A stretch of DNA of 35,751 bases from assembly GCA_964460605.1 (NCBI GenBank), contig CAYWPT010000006.1, positions 1-35,751 on the forward strand, written 5' to 3'. The position numbers and the translations under genes were made by a program. The stretch is from CAYFJV01 sp964460605. Lineage in GTDB: Archaea; Nanobdellota; Nanobdellia; Woesearchaeales; GW2011-AR9. Shown here in pieces: positions 1-7,514 of this stretch (within the stretch, counting starts at the first letter, position 1; each line of letters opens with the position of its first letter). The notes below the pieces were generated by a model that was not told where the DNA came from, searched no databases, and was given only the letters and a program-made list of their open reading frames with translations.

Positions 1-213
1 ACTGAAGGAGATAAATTACAAAGAAAGTTAAAACAAGATTTGCATATCAGACTTCATATTAAAGAGAAAAAGAAGGATGGTAAAAAACATAGGTACATTG
101 TTTCTTTGCATGCTGAATGTCCAGGGATGAGGTTTAATAGTAAAGCTGAAGATTGGGATTTACTCAAAGCAGTACACAGGTGTTTTGCTGCGATTAAGAA
201 AAGTTTGTGTTAA
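1..213 (+). CDS. C-terminal fragment, possible HPF/RaiA-like ribosome-associated protein
   Basis: The reading frame is open from the first base and ends at TAA 211-213, giving the last 70 residues of a protein whose start lies outside the window. The fragment is basic. It alternates short beta-like stretches (HIRLHI, HRYIVSLHAE) with a closing helix (EDWDLLKAVHRCFAAIKK). A hydrophilic beta hairpin, a 'pg' turn and a terminal D-W-D-L helix resemble the second half of S30AE/HPF ribosome hibernation proteins. That is a resemblance by eye only. A T-rich stretch (215-226) follows the stop, and a copy of the TATACGAAC-hairpin repeat lies between this gene and the convergent membrane protein gene. 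Confidence 0.45.
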   Translation, partial: TEGDKLQRKLKQDLHIRLHIKEKKKDGKKHRYIVSLHAECPGMRFNSKAEDWDLLKAVHRCFAAIKKSLC

Positions 214-239
214 TTCTTTTTTATTTCAAACTCTACGAA

Positions 240-260
240 CATTATACGAACCCCTAGGGG
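240..260 (+). repeat. TATACGAAC-hairpin repeat, copy A
   Basis: ATTATACGAAC is followed directly by the perfect palindrome CCCCTAGGGG (251-260). It lies between the convergent genes ending at 213 and 275, so it could also work as a terminator hairpin. Related copies are at 20747, 21653, 28650, 29937 and 33481. Confidence 0.6.
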
Positions 261-274
261 AAGGGAGAAAAAAA

Positions 275-871
275 TCAGAAATACACTCTAAGTATTAACA
301 TTGTTGTTCCTGACACTAAAGGGATGAGAATATTATTATCAATAATTGTTTTACCTAATTTCATTTCAACAAGTTCTGTAGTCATTGCTAAAGCAGCACC
401 AGAGAATGCTAACACAGGTCCAACAAAACCATATGCCCCAAAAAATCCTAGAATAATTCCTGCAATAGTGCCTTCAAACAACTTATCATTATGTTTGTTA
501 ATCCACAACTGTGTTTTTCCAAAACTTTTTCCTACAATGTGACTAATTGAATCGCCTAAAGCTAATATCATGATAGATGCTAATGCAATATCCTTGGGAA
601 ATAATTTTATAGCAAGTAAAGCACCTACAAAAAAGTAAATTGCACCTTTTCCAGGAAGATCTGTTTTTATATTGTCTCTCTCAAAGATGTCTAAGAATTG
701 TGCAATTACAGGAATCCTATATTTTTTAGATATAATTGCTAGAATAATTCCAATTACTAAAATAACAAATAAGTGTGTTGCTGTAAAAACACTATAATAT
801 AAAAGTAATACTAATACAATGCCCAGCAAAGCATGAAATAACTGTCTTCTTAATTCTAAAAGTCTTAACAT
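275..871 (-). CDS. SEC59/DGK1/VTE5-type CTP-dependent lipid kinase (dolichol/phytol kinase-like)
   Basis: A 198-residue polytopic membrane protein with about six hydrophobic segments. Polar motifs of the CTP-dependent polyprenol/diacylglycerol kinase family sit in the loops: an E-R-D-N motif near residue 64, GDSISH near 107, KLFEGT near 130, a membrane Glu (TTELVEMK) and a late DNN. The family transfers phosphate from CTP to a lipid alcohol; in archaea dolichol for glycan carriers or a geranylgeraniol-type alcohol are likely substrates, but the sequence does not say which. The length is normal for the short prokaryotic form. A TATA-like stretch on the minus strand near 890-900 lies about 25 nt before the ATG and overlaps the end of the upstream gene, so both separate and joint transcription are possible. 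Confidence 0.82.
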   Translation of the reverse strand: MLRLLELRRQLFHALLGIVLVLLLYYSVFTATHLFVILVIGIILAIISKKYRIPVIAQFLDIFERDNIKTDLPGKGAIYFFVGALLAIKLFPKDIALASIMILALGDSISHIVGKSFGKTQLWINKHNDKLFEGTIAGIILGFFGAYGFVGPVLAFSGAALAMTTELVEMKLGKTIIDNNILIPLVSGTTMLILRVYF

Positions 872-902
872 AAAAGCTAGGATAAGATAATCTATTAAAA
901 AA

Positions 903-1334
903 TTATCCCTTTAATGAAGCATATTGTACTACATTTGAATCTCCACAATAATCTCTCTCACCCTGAAAACGACAGGCTTCTCTCATCATTTCAAGAATAG
1001 TTTTTGGACTTCTAACTTTATGTGGCCAAAGTCCATTTGAATCCATTAAATAAACATGCGCTTGATGTGAATAAAAAAATCGTGTTTTTCTTTTTGTAAA
1101 AGGAATACTCCTTAACCATCTCTCTGCACTTATAGCAATGTGGTCAGTATGTACTGAAGGATGGTCTGTGGGCATAATTGCTCCATAAAATTCTTCCATA
1201 CCATCAGCTGTTGGTAATGGTTTTAGATCTAATCTATCTCTGAATGCATGCAAACCTAACATTTGAGAATTATTGAGTACATCTTCTAAATGAGACCTTA
1301 ATTTTCTATCCAATTGAAATGTTAATCTAAACAT
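903..1334 (-). CDS. hypothetical protein
   Basis: A 143-residue soluble protein I do not recognise. It has a basic N-terminus, a central stretch rich in His and Asp (MPTDHPSVHTDHIAIS) and a C-terminal part with two Cys (EACRFQ, RDYCGD). No membrane segment or known catalytic motif is visible. The start is placed at ATG 1334 rather than GTG 1340 because a minus-strand TATA box (TATTATATAATA, 1353-1364) lies about 24 nt upstream, which fits a leaderless transcript. The next gene on the same strand, the lipid kinase, starts 31 bp after its stop, so the two may be co-transcribed. Confidence 0.7.
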   Translation of the reverse strand: MFRLTFQLDRKLRSHLEDVLNNSQMLGLHAFRDRLDLKPLPTADGMEEFYGAIMPTDHPSVHTDHIAISAERWLRSIPFTKRKTRFFYSHQAHVYLMDSNGLWPHKVRSPKTILEMMREACRFQGERDYCGDSNVVQYASLKG

Positions 1335-1390
1335 TTTCACTTTATTTTATTGTTATTATATAATACTTGTCTAAGAGTTTTTCCGGAAAG

Positions 1391-1398
1391 TATTTAAA
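1391..1398 (+). promoter_or_regulatory. TATA box for the FNR-like gene
   Basis: TATTTAAA, preceded by the purine-rich CCGGAAAG as a possible BRE. Transcription would start near 1417-1420, leaving a leader of about 50 nt before GTG 1470. Confidence 0.55.
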
Positions 1399-1469
1399 CC
1401 AATAATAAAAAAAATCATTCATGCAAAATAATCAAAGATTATTTGCACAGAAAAACAGAGGTTTTTATT

Positions 1470-2168
1470 GTGCCAAGTAAAGCAACGTATAAAGTAAAAG
1501 AACTTATCAAAGATACTTCAGATACAGTGGAGATTATTTTAGAATGTCCTAAATTAGAATTCAAAGCTGGACAATTCATTATGGCTGAATTCCCATTAGA
1601 AAACGGGACTATAGTTAAACGTGCGTATAGTATTGGTAGTTCTCCTGAAGCAAAGGATCTCTCTTTATTTGTTAAAGAAATGCCTAATGGACAAATTAGT
1701 AAAATGTTACAAACTATTCCAATTGGTACTGAATTTGAAGCTGTAGGACCTTTTGGTGTATTCTTCTTTGATGAAGAAAAACATAAAGAGATTATTTTAA
1801 TGGGTGCTGGCTCAGGTGTTGCGCCATTTGTTAGCATTGCTCAATATATTAATGATAAACAATTAGACACAAAAGTAAAAGTGTTTTGTAGTCATAAAAC
1901 AGAGAAAGATATTATTGCAAGAAAAAAATTAGAGACAGCTGCTAAAAAAAATGAAAATATTTCCCTTCATTTTCATTGTACAAGGGATGAAAACTGGAGC
2001 GGAGAGTGTGAGAGAATAAATGAAGAACATATTAGAAAAGCTTGTGGCGAATTAGTAAGTAAATTCTTCTTCTTATGTGGTCCTAAAGAATTTGTAAAAG
2101 GTATGAAACTTTTACTTCTTGAGATGGGTGTTGAAAAGGCAAACATTAAACAGGAAGTGTATGGTTAG
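1470..2168 (+). CDS. ferredoxin-NADP reductase-like FAD/NAD(P)-binding oxidoreductase
   Basis: A single FNR module of about 232 residues. The N-terminal half is the FAD-binding barrel with the R-x-Y-S motif (KRAYSIGSSP, about residues 50-59). The C-terminal half is the nucleotide-binding domain with GAGSGVAPF (about 112-120), a late FLCGP and a terminal E-x-Y-G. No 2Fe-2S cysteine motif follows, so electrons must pass to a separate partner, as in plain FNR or related reductases. The partner and direction of electron flow cannot be read from the sequence. I chose GTG 1470 because AGAGG at 1457-1461 lies 8 nt before it; an in-frame TTG at 1443 is the alternative and would add 9 residues. Confidence 0.85.
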   Translation: MPSKATYKVKELIKDTSDTVEIILECPKLEFKAGQFIMAEFPLENGTIVKRAYSIGSSPEAKDLSLFVKEMPNGQISKMLQTIPIGTEFEAVGPFGVFFFDEEKHKEIILMGAGSGVAPFVSIAQYINDKQLDTKVKVFCSHKTEKDIIARKKLETAAKKNENISLHFHCTRDENWSGECERINEEHIRKACGELVSKFFFLCGPKEFVKGMKLLLLEMGVEKANIKQEVYG

Positions 2169-2389
2169 ATTGGATAAAATAGAAATTGCAATCTTCCATT
2201 ACATTTACTAAAAAGTCAAACAAGATTTAATATCCTCTTTCATTGTTTTGTTTAGTTATGCTAATCTGTGATGGTTATTAAGGCTTTTTAGGAAAAACTT
2301 TTTCACCTGCCAAATCTAGTGTGGATATTTTCTTGTTGATGGAAGGTAGGTTGTGTGACTTTTTCTACAGAGCCTATTATTAAGAAAGA

Positions 2390-2397
2390 TTTAAATA
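2390..2397 (+). promoter_or_regulatory. TATA box for rtcB
   Basis: TTTAAATA after AAGAAAGA, centred 26 nt before ATG 2420, so the transcript is probably leaderless. The rest of the 2169-2389 spacer shows only a short imperfect palindrome (AGGAAAAACTTTTTCACCT, 2290-2308). Confidence 0.7.
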
Positions 2398-2419
2398 ATA
2401 CTTAGTTAGGTCCATTTTC

Positions 2420-3892
2420 ATGCGAGTAGATGATATCCCAAAACCTAAAATTAAGAACATTAACGAAAATGTTCATGAAATCGGCACTGAATATAAAGCA
2501 GGTATGTTAGTTCCTGCTAGAATTTATGCTTCTCTAGAATTGATGGAGAACATGGACAATGGTGTTTTTAATCAAGTAACTAATGTGGCAACCTTGCCAG
2601 GTATTGTAAGGTATTCTTATTGTATGCCTGATGCTCATTGGGGTTATGGGTTCCCAATTGGAGGGGTAGCTGCTTTTGATCCTAAGCAAGGTGGTGTCAT
2701 TAGCCCAGGTGGTATCGGATTTGATATCAATTGTGGTATGCGCTTGATTACAACTAATTTGCATGTTGATGAAGTGCAACCAAGAATCAAAGAATTAGTT
2801 GATTTATTATACAAAAAAGTTCCGGTTGGAGTTGGATGTAAGGGTACTGTAGAATTAACTAAAGATGAGTTTAGGAAAGTTATGGTTGATGGGGCGCAAT
2901 GGTGCCAAGCAAATGGTTACGCAACAGAACATGATATTAAACATATTGAAGATGAAGGGAAAATTGATTGGGCTGATGTAAGCAAAGTGAGTGAAAAAGC
3001 AATCAAACGTGGGTTTAATCAATTAGGAACATTAGGATCAGGAAACCATTATTTGGAAATTCAAGTTGTACACGATAAAAATATTTTTAGAAAAGATATT
3101 GCAAAAAAGTTTGGCATTGAATTTGATGGACAAGTGGTGATTATGGTACATTGTGGTAGTCGAGGGTTTGGACACCAAATCGGTACTGATTACTTAAGAT
3201 TATTTTTAGATATTATGCCTAAGTATGGTATTGAAGTACGGGATAAAGAATTAGCTTGTGCTCCTTTTGAGAGTCCTGAAGGTCAAGATTATTTTAAAGC
3301 AATGGCTTGCGCTGCAAACATGGCTTTTGCAAACAGACAAGTAATCACACATAGAATTAGACAAGCTTTTGAACAAATTTTTGAAAAGAAATCTGAAAAG
3401 ATGAATATGAAACTGGTGTATGACGTTGCGCACAATATTGCTAAACTTGAAAAACACAAAGTTGATGGTATTGAAAAAGAATTACTTGTACATCGTAAAG
3501 GTGCAACACGGGCTTTCGGTCCTTGTCAGGCAGAACATTTACCGGAAGATTACAAAGATATTGGTCAACCAGTTATTTTAGGTGGGAGTATGGAAACGGG
3601 TTCGTATTTATTAGTTGGAACTGATGAATCAGAAGAAACTTTTGGTAGTACTGCGCACGGTGCTGGAAGAGTTATGAGTAGAATGGCAGCAAAACGTCAA
3701 TGGAAAGGTGACGAGTTACAAAAAAGTATGGAAGAACGAGGGATCTATGTAAAAGCAGCATCAATGAAAGGTTTGGCAGAAGAAGCTGGCGGAGCATACA
3801 AAGATGTAAACGCTGTTGTCCAAGTTTTAGAAGATACTGGTATTACTCATAAAGTGGTTGCTTTGAAACCTATTGGTAACGTGAAAGGGTAA
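2420..3892 (+). CDS. rtcB: RNA-splicing ligase RtcB
   Basis: A 490-residue RtcB, the GTP- and Mn2+-dependent ligase that joins 2',3'-cyclic-phosphate (3'-phosphate) and 5'-OH RNA ends, essential for archaeal tRNA exon joining. Active-site residues are all present: D102 and C105 in GIGFDINCG, H210 in GSGNHYLEI, H244 in MVHCGSRGFG, H338 in YDVAHN and the guanylated His, H413, in STAHGAGR. The length matches uninterrupted archaeal RtcB (about 480), so there is no intein. No archease gene, its usual helper, is visible in the window. Promoter and start are well matched. It is transcribed alone, 104 bp before radC. Confidence 0.98.
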   Translation: MRVDDIPKPKIKNINENVHEIGTEYKAGMLVPARIYASLELMENMDNGVFNQVTNVATLPGIVRYSYCMPDAHWGYGFPIGGVAAFDPKQGGVISPGGIGFDINCGMRLITTNLHVDEVQPRIKELVDLLYKKVPVGVGCKGTVELTKDEFRKVMVDGAQWCQANGYATEHDIKHIEDEGKIDWADVSKVSEKAIKRGFNQLGTLGSGNHYLEIQVVHDKNIFRKDIAKKFGIEFDGQVVIMVHCGSRGFGHQIGTDYLRLFLDIMPKYGIEVRDKELACAPFESPEGQDYFKAMACAANMAFANRQVITHRIRQAFEQIFEKKSEKMNMKLVYDVAHNIAKLEKHKVDGIEKELLVHRKGATRAFGPCQAEHLPEDYKDIGQPVILGGSMETGSYLLVGTDESEETFGSTAHGAGRVMSRMAAKRQWKGDELQKSMEERGIYVKAASMKGLAEEAGGAYKDVNAVVQVLEDTGITHKVVALKPIGNVKG

Positions 3893-3966
3893 ATAGTTTA
3901 TTTCTTTGATTATATTTTATAATTAATTTCCTTACAAATTATTTTTTATTCTCTCTATCCCCAATC

Positions 3967-3978
3967 TTTAACTAAATA
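3967..3978 (+). promoter_or_regulatory. TATA-like box for radC
   Basis: TTTAACTAAATA, centred about 25 nt before ATG 3997. Confidence 0.5.
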
Positions 3979-3996
3979 CTACTCACATTCTTCTTT

Positions 3997-4668
3997 ATGA
4001 GGATGAAAGAAATGCCTTGGTTCACAAGACCTTGGACTAAAATAAAACGAAATGGTTCGAAAGGACTCGATGATGCTGAACTTCTATCAATAATTTTTAT
4101 GCGAGGTAATGAGAAAGAAAGTGCTTTAGAATTAGCCAACAAACTATTAGTTAATTATAACTTGAACTATTTTTCTTCTTGTTCTTTGAAAGAATTAACC
4201 ACTCTATTAGGTGAGGAGACGAAAGCAATGCAAATTATGGCATTAGCAGAACTCAATTCTAGGTATACTAAACTCAAAGATAAAGCTTTTACAAAAACAA
4301 CGGTAGAGACTGCTGAAGATGTCTATAACAAATTCAAAGAAGAAGTAAAAGATAAAAGAAAAGAACATTTGTATGTTGTGTTATTAGATGCTAAAAATAA
4401 GATTATTAAAACTCCTTTAATCAGTGTAGGAAGTTTAAACCAAAGCTTTGCACATCCACGTGAAGTATTTTATCCTGCAATTAAAGAAAGTGCGAATGCT
4501 CTAATCCTTGTACATAATCATCCAAGTGGTGACCCTAAACCAAGCCCTGATGATATTAGAATAACTAAAAAGCTAATTCGAGCAGGACAAATTCTTGGGA
4601 TCAAGGTTTTGGACCATATTATTGTTGGCAATGGAAAGTATTGGTCGTGGGTGGAAGAGAGAAAGTAA
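3997..4668 (+). CDS. radC: RadC-family JAB/MPN-domain protein
   Basis: A 223-residue RadC/UPF0758 protein. The N-terminal part (about 1-95) is the helix-hairpin-helix-like UPF0758 segment with LDDAELLSII. The C-terminal JAB domain carries a full JAMM zinc signature: E123 (RKEHLYV), H173 and H175 in HNHPSGDPKPSPDD, with the Ser and Asp that complete the site. The family is linked historically to DNA repair, but its molecular activity is not established; a metalloprotease-like or DNA-modifying function is only suggested by the fold. It is common in bacteria and less so in archaea, so an old transfer is possible. A second in-frame ATG at 4003 is an alternative start. Confidence 0.93.
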   Translation: MRMKEMPWFTRPWTKIKRNGSKGLDDAELLSIIFMRGNEKESALELANKLLVNYNLNYFSSCSLKELTTLLGEETKAMQIMALAELNSRYTKLKDKAFTKTTVETAEDVYNKFKEEVKDKRKEHLYVVLLDAKNKIIKTPLISVGSLNQSFAHPREVFYPAIKESANALILVHNHPSGDPKPSPDDIRITKKLIRAGQILGIKVLDHIIVGNGKYWSWVEERK

Positions 4669-4686
4669 TTGTACAGTATATACATC

Positions 4687-4698
4687 ATATTTATAAAA
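4687..4698 (+). promoter_or_regulatory. TATA box for the 4724 gene
   Basis: ATATTTATAAAA, with its TATA core about 28 nt before ATG 4724; a leaderless transcript is likely. Confidence 0.65.
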
Positions 4699-4723
4699 AA
4701 ACCACGAAATTAAGCTATTCCGA

Positions 4724-5224
4724 ATGGCAGAATTATATACACCAAGGATGGGTTTAGTACACAGGGCACCTTTAGCTTCAGCTGTAGATTTAAGTTCATT
4801 AAGCTATAAACTTGGACTTTTAATTAGGTCATATGCTCAAGAAGATTCTGTTGTTTGTCTAGAACCAGTAGGTACTTTTCATAATCCAGCTATGTTAGGT
4901 AGGTATATAAGAGATTTAACAAAACATTTAGGAAACTTAACTGGAAGTCCTAAAGATGCTACGATTCTTGCAGGAAGAGATGTGATGCCAAATTCAGAAG
5001 GTAAAATTATAGCAGCTGGAAGAACTTTAGATGGAATTTTAAGAAGTTTGGATATAAACTCAATCAATTCAATAATTTCTCTTGATGAGCCTTTATACGG
5101 GATTGCTTTGCCAAAAACACATAATGTTGAAATAATCACAAATCCAGCTTATAGGAGAACTTTAGCTGAAGCTATTGAGCTTGGAAATTACCAAAGATTA
5201 ATGAACACTGCTGCAGCTAAATAA
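4724..5224 (+). CDS. hypothetical protein
   Basis: A 166-residue soluble protein I do not recognise. The N-terminus has a short apolar stretch (ASAVDLSSLSYKLGLLIRSYA) too weak for a membrane anchor. The middle holds a Gly/Asp-rich segment (ILAGRDVMPNSEGKIIAAG) and the C-terminus is a charged helix. No catalytic motif stands out. It is a real gene: it has its own promoter, normal codon use and a 38-bp gap to gatE, which again has its own TATA box. A role linked to translation is suggested only by position. Confidence 0.75.
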   Translation: MAELYTPRMGLVHRAPLASAVDLSSLSYKLGLLIRSYAQEDSVVCLEPVGTFHNPAMLGRYIRDLTKHLGNLTGSPKDATILAGRDVMPNSEGKIIAAGRTLDGILRSLDINSINSIISLDEPLYGIALPKTHNVEIITNPAYRRTLAEAIELGNYQRLMNTAAAK

Positions 5225-5232
5225 GCAGTAGA

Positions 5233-5240
5233 TTTAAAAA
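5233..5240 (+). promoter_or_regulatory. TATA box for gatE
   Basis: TTTAAAAA within AGATTTAAAAACAT, about 27 nt before ATG 5263. Confidence 0.6.
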
Positions 5241-5262
5241 CATATAACTTCTTTTTAATCTC

Positions 5263-7146
5263 ATGTCTTGGAAAGATCTTGTGCTTAAATGTGGTGTTGA
5301 AATTCATCAGCAATTAGAAGGAAACAAATTATTTTGTAATTGTGCAACGCATATAACTGATGATAATGCATTTGATTTCTCTGTACAAAGAAAAATTAGA
5401 GCAAGTGCTGGTGAAAGTGGAAAAGTTGATATTGCGGCTAAGCAGGAACATAAAAGGAATAAAGATTTTATTTATCAAGGAAAAGAGAATGCTACTTGTT
5501 TAGTTGAAACAGATTCAGAACCACCACATCCAATTAATAATGACGCTTTGTATGCTTCTTTGCAATTTTCAGAGATGGTCAAAGCAGATATTTCTCCTGT
5601 AATTCAAGTAATGAGAAAGACAGTAGCTGATGGGAGCAATACTTCAGGGTTTCAAAGAACTGCTTTAGTCTCACGTGGAGGGAAATTAAAAACAAGCATT
5701 GGTGATGTTGGTGTAACAAATATCTCTATTGAAGAAGATTCTTGTAGGACTTTATCTCAAGAAGCTGATAAGAAATTTTATCATCTAGATAGATTAGGAA
5801 TTCCTCTTATTGAAATTGGAACTGCTCCTGATATTAAAACACCGCAGCAAGCAAAAGAAGTTTGTTTAATGCTTGGAAATTATTTACGTTCTTTGCCAAA
5901 TTGTAAACGTGGTTTAGGAACTATTCGTCAAGACGTAAATGTAAGTATCAAGGGGGGGGAAAGAGTGGAGATTAAAGGTGCTCAAGATTTGAAGGGTATT
6001 CCCACTTTAATTGAATTAGAGATGAAACGTCAGCATGAGCTGTTGAACTTAAGAGATGAATTAAAAAAGAAAAAGATTAATGTGAAGAGAGTAAAAGTTC
6101 TAGATTTAACAAAATTATTCTTGAAATCAAAATCAGAAATTATTGCAGCAAAGATAAAGAAAAAAGAAAGTGTTNNNNNNNNNNNNNNNNNNNNNNNNNN
6201 NNNNNNNNNNNNNNNNNNNNNNNNNNNNNNNNNNNNNNNNNNNNNNNNNNNGAAAAGAGAATTACAACCAGGCTATCGTGTCGGAACTGAACTTGCTGGA
6301 AGAGTAAAAGTAATCTCTGGGTTACGTGGTATTTTCCATTCAGATGAATTACCCAACTATGGCATTACTGAAAAAGAAGTAGATGCAGTAAGAAAAGAAT
6401 TAGAGTGCAAAGCAAAAGATGCATTCATTTTTGTAGCCGGTGAAGAATGGCGATGTAGTTTAGCAATCGAAGCAATTGAACAACGATTGAATGAATTTTA
6501 TGTTGGTATCCCCAAAGAAGTACGTAAGGCGCAACAAAACGGAACTAGTTCTTACTTAAGACCAATGCCCGGTGCTGCAAGAATGTACCCAGAAACAGAT
6601 GTTCCTTTAATTTATGCAAAACATTATGGTGAAATTGAATTGCCAGAATTATTAGAAAAGAAAATAGAAAGAATTGCTAAGAAATATAGTTTAGGTTCTG
6701 ATCTTGCTGCTTACATGGTGAAAGGTTCTAAACTAGAACTCTTTGAAGAATTAGCAACTAAGTATAAAGGAATCAAATCTGCTTTTATTGCTGAAACACT
6801 TGGTCCTTCTTTAGTTGGATTACGTAGGGAACACAATGTTGATGCAAGTACAATAACAAACGATGAATTTAGGATGGTTTTCAAATACCTTTCAGAAGAT
6901 AAACTACATAAAGATATTTTCATTGACATTTTAATTGATCTGAGTAAAAATAGATTTAATCTTGTACGTTACAAATCATTGGGTACTGAAGAAATTCATA
7001 AAGTAATCGTTGATATCGTAAGGAAACACCAAGGTGCACCTTTTGGGGCTTTGATGGGTATGTCAATGAAAGCTTTAGGTGGTAAGGCGAGTGGTCAAGT
7101 CATTTCTGCAGAATTAAAAAAAATAATTCAAAAAGGACATAAATAA
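5263..7146 (+). CDS. gatE: Glu-tRNA(Gln) amidotransferase subunit E (contains sequence gap)
   Basis: GatE is the archaeal-specific subunit that phosphorylates the Glu side chain on mischarged Glu-tRNA(Gln) and amidates it with ammonia from GatD. Visible hallmarks are the start (LKCGVEIHQQLEGNKLFCNC), the GatB/E core (DSEPPHPIN, GIPLIEIGTAPDI, NVSIKGGERVEIKG), the inserted GAD-type domain flanking the gap (HSDELPNYGI), RPMPGAARMYPETD and the C-terminal YqeY-like tail (GALMGMSMKALGGKASG). Length, 627 including 26 unknown residues, is normal for GatE. The run of N at 6175-6251 lies at codons 305-330 and the frame is kept across it. A run of eight G (5952-5959) is intact in frame. gatD is not in the window. 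Confidence 0.97.
   Translation: MSWKDLVLKCGVEIHQQLEGNKLFCNCATHITDDNAFDFSVQRKIRASAGESGKVDIAAKQEHKRNKDFIYQGKENATCLVETDSEPPHPINNDALYASLQFSEMVKADISPVIQVMRKTVADGSNTSGFQRTALVSRGGKLKTSIGDVGVTNISIEEDSCRTLSQEADKKFYHLDRLGIPLIEIGTAPDIKTPQQAKEVCLMLGNYLRSLPNCKRGLGTIRQDVNVSIKGGERVEIKGAQDLKGIPTLIELEMKRQHELLNLRDELKKKKINVKRVKVLDLTKLFLKSKSEIIAAKIKKKESVXXXXXXXXXXXXXXXXXXXXXXXXXXKRELQPGYRVGTELAGRVKVISGLRGIFHSDELPNYGITEKEVDAVRKELECKAKDAFIFVAGEEWRCSLAIEAIEQRLNEFYVGIPKEVRKAQQNGTSSYLRPMPGAARMYPETDVPLIYAKHYGEIELPELLEKKIERIAKKYSLGSDLAAYMVKGSKLELFEELATKYKGIKSAFIAETLGPSLVGLRREHNVDASTITNDEFRMVFKYLSEDKLHKDIFIDILIDLSKNRFNLVRYKSLGTEEIHKVIVDIVRKHQGAPFGALMGMSMKALGGKASGQVISAELKKIIQKGHK
6175..6251. other. assembly gap (77 N) inside gatE
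   Basis: 77 undetermined bases. With the following G they make exactly 26 codons and the reading frame continues correctly on both sides, so the gap length is probably close to true and the gene is not broken here. Confidence 0.99.
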
Positions 7147-7163
7147 GCTTGTATGTAGAAACC

Positions 7164-7173
7164 TTTATAAATA
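7164..7173 (+). promoter_or_regulatory. TATA box for rpoL, decides its start
   Basis: TTTATAAATA preceded by GAAACC, centred about 26 nt before ATG 7194. It lies inside the longer TTG-started open frame and so argues that the upstream 15 codons are not translated. Confidence 0.75.
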
Positions 7174-7193
7174 ACCCACAAATTGAATATGAC

Positions 7194-7463
7194 ATGGAAT
7201 TCAATGTTTTAGAGGAAACAAAAACTAAGCTTGTATTTGAGCTTAAAGGTGAGACACACACTTTCTGTAACTTATTAAAAGAAGAATTAAGACAAGTTAA
7301 AGGCGGTACTTTAGCTACTTACAGAATTGCGCACCCTCTTGTGGGAATTTCTGAATTCTTAATTGAGACAAAAGGTACTGAACCGAGGAAAGCTCTCAAA
7401 GAATCATTAGCAAGTATGAAATCTTTAGCTAAAGATTTTCAAAAACAATCTAAAAAATTATAA
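7194..7463 (+). CDS. rpoL: DNA-directed RNA polymerase subunit L (Rpo11)
   Basis: This 89-residue protein is the archaeal counterpart of Rpb11 and pairs with RpoD (also in this window) to nucleate RNA polymerase assembly. The family core GETHTFCNLLKEEL is followed by AYRIAHPLVG and IETKGTEPRKAL, then a long C-terminal helix. I place the start at ATG 7194: a strong TATA box sits 26 nt upstream and the resulting length matches the family, whereas the longer frame from TTG 7149 would put that TATA box inside the coding region. It begins 47 bp after gatE and ends in a T-rich tract. Confidence 0.95.
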   Translation: MEFNVLEETKTKLVFELKGETHTFCNLLKEELRQVKGGTLATYRIAHPLVGISEFLIETKGTEPRKALKESLASMKSLAKDFQKQSKKL

Positions 7464-7474
7464 CTTTTCTTTTT
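7464..7474 (+). terminator. T-rich terminator after rpoL
   Basis: CTTTTCTTTTT directly after the rpoL stop, before the TATA box of the primase gene. Archaeal RNA polymerase stops on such T tracts without a hairpin. Confidence 0.45.
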
Positions 7475-7483
7475 CATATAAAC

Positions 7484-7491
7484 TTATTTAT
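7484..7491 (+). promoter_or_regulatory. TATA box for the primase gene
   Basis: TTATTTAT within AACTTATTTATACC, centred about 27 nt before ATG 7515. Confidence 0.65.
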
Positions 7492-7514
7492 ACCTCTTAT
7501 TATCTTAGATTCAT

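Noticed and set aside
2245..2345. C/D-box guide RNA in the spacer before rtcB
   Set aside because: TGTGATGG and GTTGATGG look like C boxes, but no CTGA D boxes are correctly spaced.
5952..5959. Run of eight G as a frameshift in gatE
   Set aside because: The family motif NVSIKGGERVEIKG reads correctly across it, so the frame is intact.
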